Origin: Morella rubra
Lineage: Eukaryota > Streptophyta > Magnoliopsida > Fagales > Myricaceae
NCBI GenBank assembly: GCA_003952965.2
Contig: CM025855.1
Span: 9,768,174-9,832,173 of the forward strand
Reading direction: 5' to 3'
DNA: 64,000 nucleotides
Part shown: piece after piece, positions 57,266 to 64,000 of the stretch
How the letters are laid out: each line of letters starts with the position of its first letter
How positions within the stretch are numbered: the stretch's first letter is position 1
The notes under the pieces: generated by a model
What the model was told of the DNA's origin: nothing
Seen by the model: only the letters and a program-made list of their open reading frames with translations
The model's database searches: none
Translations under genes and position numbers: made by a program

Positions 57266-58395
57266 ACCGGAAAAAGTGTAAAGTGTTGGACAGCTTGAGA
57301 GTATTCAAGGATGGTCAGAATTTTAGAAAGAACTAAGAACATTCTTCACATATATTGGTATAAAATAGGTATCCTCCTTATAAAGCTCTTTAATCACTTC
57401 AAAGCTCAAGAAATTAAATTGCATGGCAGAAAGCAAGTAATGTCGACGACTCAAACACTACAAGAAACTTGCATTTGGGTGTCAAAAATATTTGTCACCA
57501 AAAGCGAAAATTTCATCACTGAAACGTTTTGGTATCAAAATTAATTCAACAGGCCATTTGTCACTGTAAGCGTGTCACGCAAGGTTTTGGGTGACAGTTT
57601 GCCAGTTTAATCACAAAAAATCATTCAGACGGTTTTCGTATAGGTCCGGACGGTTTTCAATTGGCGTGGTGATTACACTTACGTCACGCATTGGTTGTTT
57701 TTTGTCTATTTAGATAATTTGTTCCCACACTTTGTGGTGCGTGACAAAAATATAATTCGTCACTAAAACCCATGCGCAAGGTCCAAACAAATGCATTCCA
57801 ACGTATTTAATATTTGTGATGAAAAATAAGTGTCACAGAATGTAACGTCTGAACATTTTTCCAAAATGTTCGGACATGGTTACTTTCACTGAATATAATG
57901 TGCGAATGGTTAGTAAATGTACGGACGATAATTAAAAAACTGGCATGTGGATGGCAATAAACGTTGGGACGGATTTTGGAACAAACCATGCACACTTCTG
58001 TTAATAATGTGTGGACGTTTATATATTTATTAAAATTATCCATTTAACGCACGGTTTTTAATGTGGTCCGGACATTTTATATTTATTTAAATTATGCATT
58101 TAAATCTGAATTACACGTGGATGTGAAGAAATTATATATTAATTATGAAATAGAATTAATAATTGTCTCTACAAATATTTAATGGTCATAATCTAAAATA
58201 AAATAAATAATAGAAATTGTTAGTAAATAAAATACATAACGAAAATAAAATCTGAAACTCTATCCAAATCTTTGTTTGTCCTCCATCATCTGCTCATTGT
58301 CCTATATCTGCAAACGCACAAAAATGTATTAACTCTATTATTATTGAAAAATAATATTGAAATAGATACATAAAAATAACGACAAATAAAAAGAT

Positions 58396-59796
58396 TCTTA
58401 AACTCACTTTAATCATCAGAGTCGAACTCTTCAGAAGTATCATTATAATCGCATGATGACTCATCATCACTGTCTGATATTGATGTAGAGCGACGTCATG
58501 CCTTAGTGTCTTCAGTGACTTGGCCAAGAGGACCGGTGTCATTCTTTCTCAACGAAATTATGTTCTCCTGGTACGCTTCCACATTTGATGGTCCTGCTAT
58601 CTCTTTACCGTCCTCCTCTCCAACAGGGGGCATATCGTATGTGTTTCTGCTTACAATTTTGTGAACTATCTTCTAGTGGCCGCCCAACTTCATATCATCA
58701 AGATAAAATACTTGACCACCCTGTGATGCTAACACAAACAGGTCATCCTTAGACCACTTCAGTGATGTGCTTATGCTAACAAAACATACACTTTTATGAA
58801 GACCTAAGTTTTGGGTGCTCAAGTCAACTCACACTTGAATAAATAAACTAAATTCCCGCGCAGGTATCGTAGTGCGTAAATATCCACAAGTTGACCATAA
58901 AAATCGATGTCTTCCCCATCATGGTCTTATAGTACAACTACCCCGCTATTCTGTGTACTGAGAAATTGTTCACCATTAACTGTGTGAAACCAAACGCCAT
59001 TAATTGTGCATCCAGAAAATGATAGTATACGCTAATCCGGTCCAGATGCCAGTGTATATAAATCGTCCAACATGTCGATTGAAGATTCATTACTCATTGT
59101 CTATATCTAAAAAAATATAATTTGATTAGATGTTGAAGAGTGAAAATTAATTAAACAATTAATTAACTCTACATTCTACAAATGTAATAGATACCCGTTT
59201 TTTAAACCATGGTGGGAATTCGGCCTCATGCCTTCTATCAACATCTATTTATGATTGTTGCTTGAGTTTTGGAGGTGCGCGTTGCAAACAAATATTCGTA
59301 AAATAATGATAAGTGTAAAATATTGAATAAGAAAATGATTATGCATACAATTCTCGCTCAGCATCCTCTCACAACTTGGCATATGCAGAAAATCTGTCCT
59401 TAGACCCTAATTTGGATGGCATTGGGCCAGCATTATCGGCTGCTCTCGCATCAAAGTCCTCTAACATGTCTCAGATGTCGTCATCTATATTCTCCTCAAA
59501 CTTCTCATTATTCAGCCCTAGCTCTCGTTCAGACACTGCTCGACCGAAAGAGGTGTTCTTGGAATTGGTTCTCTGTGCAGTACCCAATCAGTATAACTCT
59601 TCTTAAACCTATTTATGAGTAGGTGATCCTCCATATCTTAAATACTTTGGAACAAAACATTATTACATATCCAACTGGAGCACCTTATTTGACCACGACT
59701 ATCCGCAGAATTTTTGACGATACTCATAAATTTTCGGACACCTTTCTTATACTTCACATCAAACCTATCTACTTCATGAATCCAGCTCTTATCCAT
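58396..59796 (-). pseudogene. CACTA-3 TNP2 transposase lacking its core
   Basis: Begins MDKSWIHEVDRF, then VKYKKGVRKFMSIVKNSADS, matching the transposase-associated N terminus of CACTA-1. A stop lies at codon 59 (59622). Near 59350 the frame passes from the region after that domain to RRHEAEFPPWFKKR (59250), which in CACTA-1 lies just before the DUF4216-like part, so the TNP2 core and DUF4218-like part (about 2 kb in CACTA-1) are gone. The DUF4216-like remains follow to 58670, and the acidic tail SDSDDESSCDYNDTSEEFDS ends before a stop at about 58396. It cannot encode an active transposase. Confidence 0.82.
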
Positions 59797-60899
59797 CTTT
59801 TATGCCTTCAGTCATAGATATGCATAAAACAATCAAAAAATAATCATACATAAAATAATGATAGTTTACCTCTAACACCTTATTTCTCCAAGGTGATAGG
59901 TCTTATCCTATTCAGGATTAAACTATTCATACTATACATAAATGTCCCAATCATTATGCCCGTCGTGTTAGAAATTTCGGTAACATCTCCCCTTAGTCCC
60001 CAGATACAATCATTCAACATTAAGGTTACACACTCGCCATCAAAAGGCAAGTATGCAAGCACAATGCTGAATATGCAACCGAAGGACAAAAGGAGACTAA
60101 AGCCGAAATTTCTAACTACATTGTGCACAATGACCAGAACATTTATGTACATTACGGATACTCTAATCCTAAATTGTCCACAACTTGGACAATTCATAAA
60201 TTACAGCTCGTTTAGCAACAAAACGCTCGGTAATTCCCAAACAAGTATAAGGGCTACTAAATGTAAAACGGGAAAGAAATTCATAAAATTATTTAACACA
60301 AAATCGTGTGGACAGCATACAAACTGTTCGCACAAAAACAAATAAACAAACTATGTTATTTTAAAAACCCACCGTCCGCACACCTCGTACTCATCTGAAC
60401 AATCATCGATTGCCAGAAATAATCGTCCAAATGGTTACAAGAACTGTGCAACTGCAATTGATGAAGAACATAGTCTTCGCAAAATCACCCAGTGGCAGAC
60501 GATTTTCGATCCAAAAACACAGAGAAACAACCAACATATTCGCATCAAAACAACCCCAAATCCCACTACAATATACTTATAAGCTACTAAATTCATTAAA
60601 CAACCAACAATCAAGCATAATGTAGTATTTTCAACCCAAAACCACAAAACTCCTGTACCTTAAAGCTTCGAATCCTTCCCCTCCCTCTACAGCAAGCTTC
60701 TCCACTCCACTTAGTTTCTACAATCTTCTATCGAAATCTAAATACACGAAGGAATTTATTATTAGATGCATTTACACAAATCAAAATTAAGAAAAAAATA
60801 AATAAAACCAACTATGATGCTGTCCAATGCTCCATAACACTTCAATCTATGCCTCAATCTCTTTCTAACACTTCTTAAACTCTCTTTCACCAAATAGGT

Positions 60900-62269
60900 G
60901 GAGTTTGGCCAGATTTAAGAGGATTTTAAGTCCTCTGTGTTCGCAAAATGAGCTATGGCATCTGGGTTTCGAGCATTTGATTATGTGAAAGAATCGTATA
61001 GACAACAGCTATCCTCATACAGACTATCCATGCAGCCATGTTCGTGGAGGAACTATGTCAAGGGAAGTCCATACAGCAACCTAGAGCTCGACAGTGTCTT
61101 CGTTTCCAATCATAAAGTCAAGAAAATGTATAATGGTAGATCCACAACCAACCCTCTAGCCACGATCAGCCCCAGCAAGCCTCTAGCTATAGGACATTGT
61201 GTTGTGTGAGCTCTCGGCTCGATGTCATGGGCGAAGATAAGGTACATAATATGCCAGAATTGAAGCATCTCATTCTGGCGTATGAATGATCCAACGACCA
61301 CCACGTCCCGACCCTATAGTGTACGAAAGATTTCCACTTGAGTAGGCTTGATCGGGATCTCCACGACAGGGAAAGCTCCAACCGGCCTCTGCATACCCAT
61401 ATATGCCGCTAGCAACTCTGCCGATAACTAAAAGGAGACCTCGCATACAATAATGTCCCAGATAGATGCATCAATATCAATAATGTCCAGCAATGCGACA
61501 CAAAACTCCCAGACTAAATCTACGAATGCCGAGCCGATCCTTTTAAGAAATTTGATCCAACCTTGGCTATCCATAATATCACCGATTCTCTACCCTTAAA
61601 CCTCATCTCCTCAAAATCAGAAAATTAAACCTCATGCTCCATGATAACAACTCGCGTGAGGATCGCAGCCCGCTGCTCCTCCAATGTCATTTAACAATCC
61701 GGATTGTTAGGTGTCTACTACTTGAAGCTCTCTAGGCCAAAACTGGTAATAGCTGAACGCTGGAAACTTAGACATTTCTTAGTTTGTTGAAAAAACAAAC
61801 ACAATATCAAATAATATAAGTCAATAGTATCAAAGAGACGTTGTTTTCAAAAAATAAAACACTGCTCAAATAGAATAACATATGTTCGAACAGTAAATGA
61901 TATCGTAAAAGAGAACGACACCGTCTAGACCACCAACATTCGAACGGTTAAAAATATTGTCTGCACAGTTATAAAATAATAAACTAATCTAAACAAGAAC
62001 TGTGCGCACAACAATATAGCATGCCGACACACTCAACTAAGTAGCATATACATTTTAAAAAAGGGCGACGTCTATGACCTAAACATGCGCACAACACCAT
62101 AGCGTGCAGACACACTACACACAAAATAATATTATATAAAAATGACGAAGTCTAAGACAATCATGTTCGACGGTTAACTATATACGTCTGGACATATTAA
62201 AAATAATTAAAACTATTAATAGTAACTGTCCGGAGGTATTGTAGAAGATGAACGAGTCAACTCAGTCAT
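60900..62269 (-). pseudogene. CACTA-3 ORF2: putative plant transposon protein
   Basis: A short first exon begins MTELTRSSSTIPPDSYY at 62269. The main exon starts near 61775 (MSKFPAFS). Landmarks: EEQRAAILTRVVIMEHEV, LVWEFCVALLDIIDIDASI, and ARGLVVDLPLYIFLTL at about 61160, which matches the CACTA-2 copy RGCVVDLPLYIFLSL. Stops at about 61620, 61420 and 61110 interrupt it. Confidence 0.75.
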
Positions 62270-63798
62270 GGCTGGTCTTCTTCCTACCCCAAAACCACCA
62301 CAATACAACACCAAATATAACCAAATTATAGCCTAAACAATCCCACAATCCTAAGCAATCTATATGAACACAAGAACAACATATTTTAATGAGATTTCAT
62401 GGCCTAAAATTTCATTTCAAAATTCCTAAGGAAATAAATTATGAAAATAACATTTTTCTCCGAAAATCTTAAAATTGGACGAAATGTACCTTAACACAAA
62501 GGAATCCAAGAAATAATACATAGAAGGATGAATTTTAGAGGTAAAATGTAGAGAAAATTGAGAGATATGATGTACGGGTTTCGGGCTAAAATAAGTTCTG
62601 ATGGTTTCTCTTCGAATTTAAAAATTGTCGACTCTGTCCGAACGTCAGTGTTACGTGCATTAAATGCCATAACTCAAACCGTTGCTAAAATCTCTTGAAA
62701 TTGCACACTGTGTGCATGGTTTTTGTATGTTCAAAAGTTTTCTGCGGTGCAATCTTGCAACTTGGAGGGCTAGTATTCAGTTAGAAATCTACCACGAGTG
62801 TCTAGACTCCTTATCGGTCGTATGGACGTTAACAACTATTTCCCACGAGGCTTGGAGGTAGACAAGTGTCAATCATGCAAGGATTGTGAAAAACATGCAA
62901 ACGACCATCGCAGTGACATCTGGACTTGTTCAATATCTAGTGATGATTTAGGATGCGTCATGGACGGATGACAAAGGTCGTTCGTCACTGAAACCATGTG
63001 TCCACGTTTCCTATGGGTTAGAACGAAAACAACTGTCATGCAAACTATTGTCGGGACGATTATTGCATGTATGTCCTAACTTTGTTTATGCTTTTGTGAC
63101 GATACGATTGTCATCACAGATGGGTGACAAGATATTTTGTCACCCGAAATGTGTGCGAACTACGTATTACCCATGGGGACATTGTTGCATACTTTTGTGA
63201 CGAAAATGTTTCGTCACAAATTTGTGACATTTGGCCTTTCATCACTAGAAAAAATGTTCGAACCATTGTTAGTAACGTGCAGACAGTTTTTTAACTTCCC
63301 GATCCCCTATCATGACTATGTTGATTTTTTTTGTCACAAAAATCAGGTTTTGGTGTCAAAAAATATTTTGACACCCAAGAATTTGACACGTAAAGTCAAA
63401 ATTCTTGTAGTGAAAGCATCAACCACTTGATATTGAACACCCGCCTTATGGATGTCGAGAGTTGAAGGCTTTATAATCCAAAAACAAAGTAAAATGATTG
63501 TAAGAACTCATCATATTTTGCATGCATGTTGAGAGTTGAAGGCTTCATGATCCAAGAACAAAATGAATTCCTTAGAAAGGAGATAATGACTCCAATGATA
63601 AAAGGCCCAAACAATAAAATAGAATTATTTGTCATATGTTGGGTACTTCTTGCAAGACTAACTCGACTTTTTACTAAATCTTTCTTGACTAAGTACAGCA
63701 CCTATACACACATTGGAAGCATCACAATCAATTACAAACACATCGTCAAAGTTTGGCATAGAAAAAATTAGAGCTTTCGTCATCTTTCTTTTAATAAA

Positions 63799-64000
63799 TT
63801 GGTTTAATTGCACCCAGGGTCCCTGAGCTATGCAAAGGTTGCAAATAAGCCCCCGAGGTAATGTTTTCAACAATTAGACCATTGAGGTAGATTATTAGAC
63901 AAATCAAGTCCCCTTCATCCATTTTTCGTCCACTCCGTTAATGGCCATTGCTGACAGGGCTTTAAAATCCACGTCATAACGAATTAAAAAGCGTCATCTG
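63799..64000. repeat. Unidentified repeat at the window end
   Basis: Gypsy homology stops at about 63798, and a new sequence starts with TTGGTTTAATTGCACCCAGG, then GGTTGCAAATAAGCCCCC. Such lines recur as dispersed repeats in plant genomes, but I cannot assign a class, and the other end is outside the window. Confidence 0.4.

Larger units (their letters stand above)
57456..63412 (-). mobile_element. CACTA-3: non-autonomous CACTA element, 5.96 kb
   Basis: The ends are CACTACAAGAAACTTGC (57456) and, inverted, AAATTCTTGTAGTG (63412). AAA flanks both sides (57453-57455 and 63413-63415). Subterminal GGTGTCAAAA and GGGTGACA words and dispersed GTCCGGACGG-like motifs match CACTA-1. Coding remnants on the minus strand are an internally deleted TNP2 gene (59796-58396) and ORF2 (62269-60900). 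No Transposase_24 gene and no ORF3 were recognised. Confidence 0.93.
57266..63798 (-). pseudogene. Gypsy-3: pol fragment (RT/RNase H to integrase), split by CACTA-3
   Basis: On the minus strand, 63797-63413 has MTKALIFSMPNFDDVFVIDC, CDASNVCIGAVLSQE and MHAKYDEFLQSFYFVF, the RNase H region also seen in Gypsy-1. After CACTA-3, 57455-57266 has SRRHYLLSAMQFNFLSFEVI followed by KELYKED, the start of the integrase region. Removing CACTA-3 and one AAA rejoins VVDAL to SRRHY in frame. Part of RNase H (the DHEALKYL stretch) is deleted, and stops follow at about 57320. Confidence 0.85.

Overview
The window is repeat-rich plant nuclear DNA, most likely from a core eudicot. The reasons are intron-containing SABATH methyltransferase genes, Ty1/copia and Ty3/gypsy retrotransposons primed by initiator-Met tRNA, and many CACTA (En/Spm) DNA transposons with CACTACAA ends. 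I cannot name the species. No tRNA, rRNA, CRISPR array or bacterial operon was seen. Most open frames are broken pieces of transposons.

Host genes. Two SABATH carboxyl methyltransferase genes lie head to tail on the minus strand. Gene 1 (27384 down to 6238) is a pseudogene. Exon 1 is at 27295-27384, intron 1 has grown to 8.2 kb by two CACTA insertions, and exon 2 is split by an 11.7 kb CACTA element with a perfect AAT target duplication. It also has frameshifts, a lost splice acceptor and changed active-site residues. Gene 2 (50713 down to 44529) has three recognisable exons, good splice sites, a TATA box and key residues in place; one missing base in exon 2 is the only break seen. A third host piece is a coatomer beta-prime exon fragment (39370-42980), split by a 3.4 kb solo LTR with GCTGC target duplication.

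Layout: 1-6112 Ty1/copia remnant and its 3' LTR; 6238-27384 SABATH gene 1 with CACTA-1 (6811-18484), CACTA-2 (19723-24939) and CACTA-4a (25038-27219) inside; 27663-33250 a direct duplication of upstream DNA, a gypsy copy carrying a copia solo LTR, and CACTA-5 pieces; 33251-37685 a gypsy element lacking its integrase; 37686-43901 LTR pieces, coatomer fragment, solo LTR and a MITE; 44529-50713 SABATH gene 2 with a repeat-filled first intron; 50960-57265 copia LTR DNA and nested CACTA remnants (including 4b); 57456-63412 CACTA-3, inserted in a third gypsy copy; 63799-64000 an unidentified repeat.

Most interesting signal. CACTA-1, -2 and -3 are one family. Besides the TNP2 transposase, family members carry two accessory reading frames: ORF2 (putative plant transposon protein type, in all three elements) and a small coiled-coil ORF3 (in CACTA-1 and -2). 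Their non-coding DNA is studded with degenerate copies of a CpG-rich 10-bp near-palindrome around CGTCCGGACG, spread through the element rather than only at the ends. A DNA-binding accessory or anti-silencing system is a testable hypothesis, not something the sequence proves.
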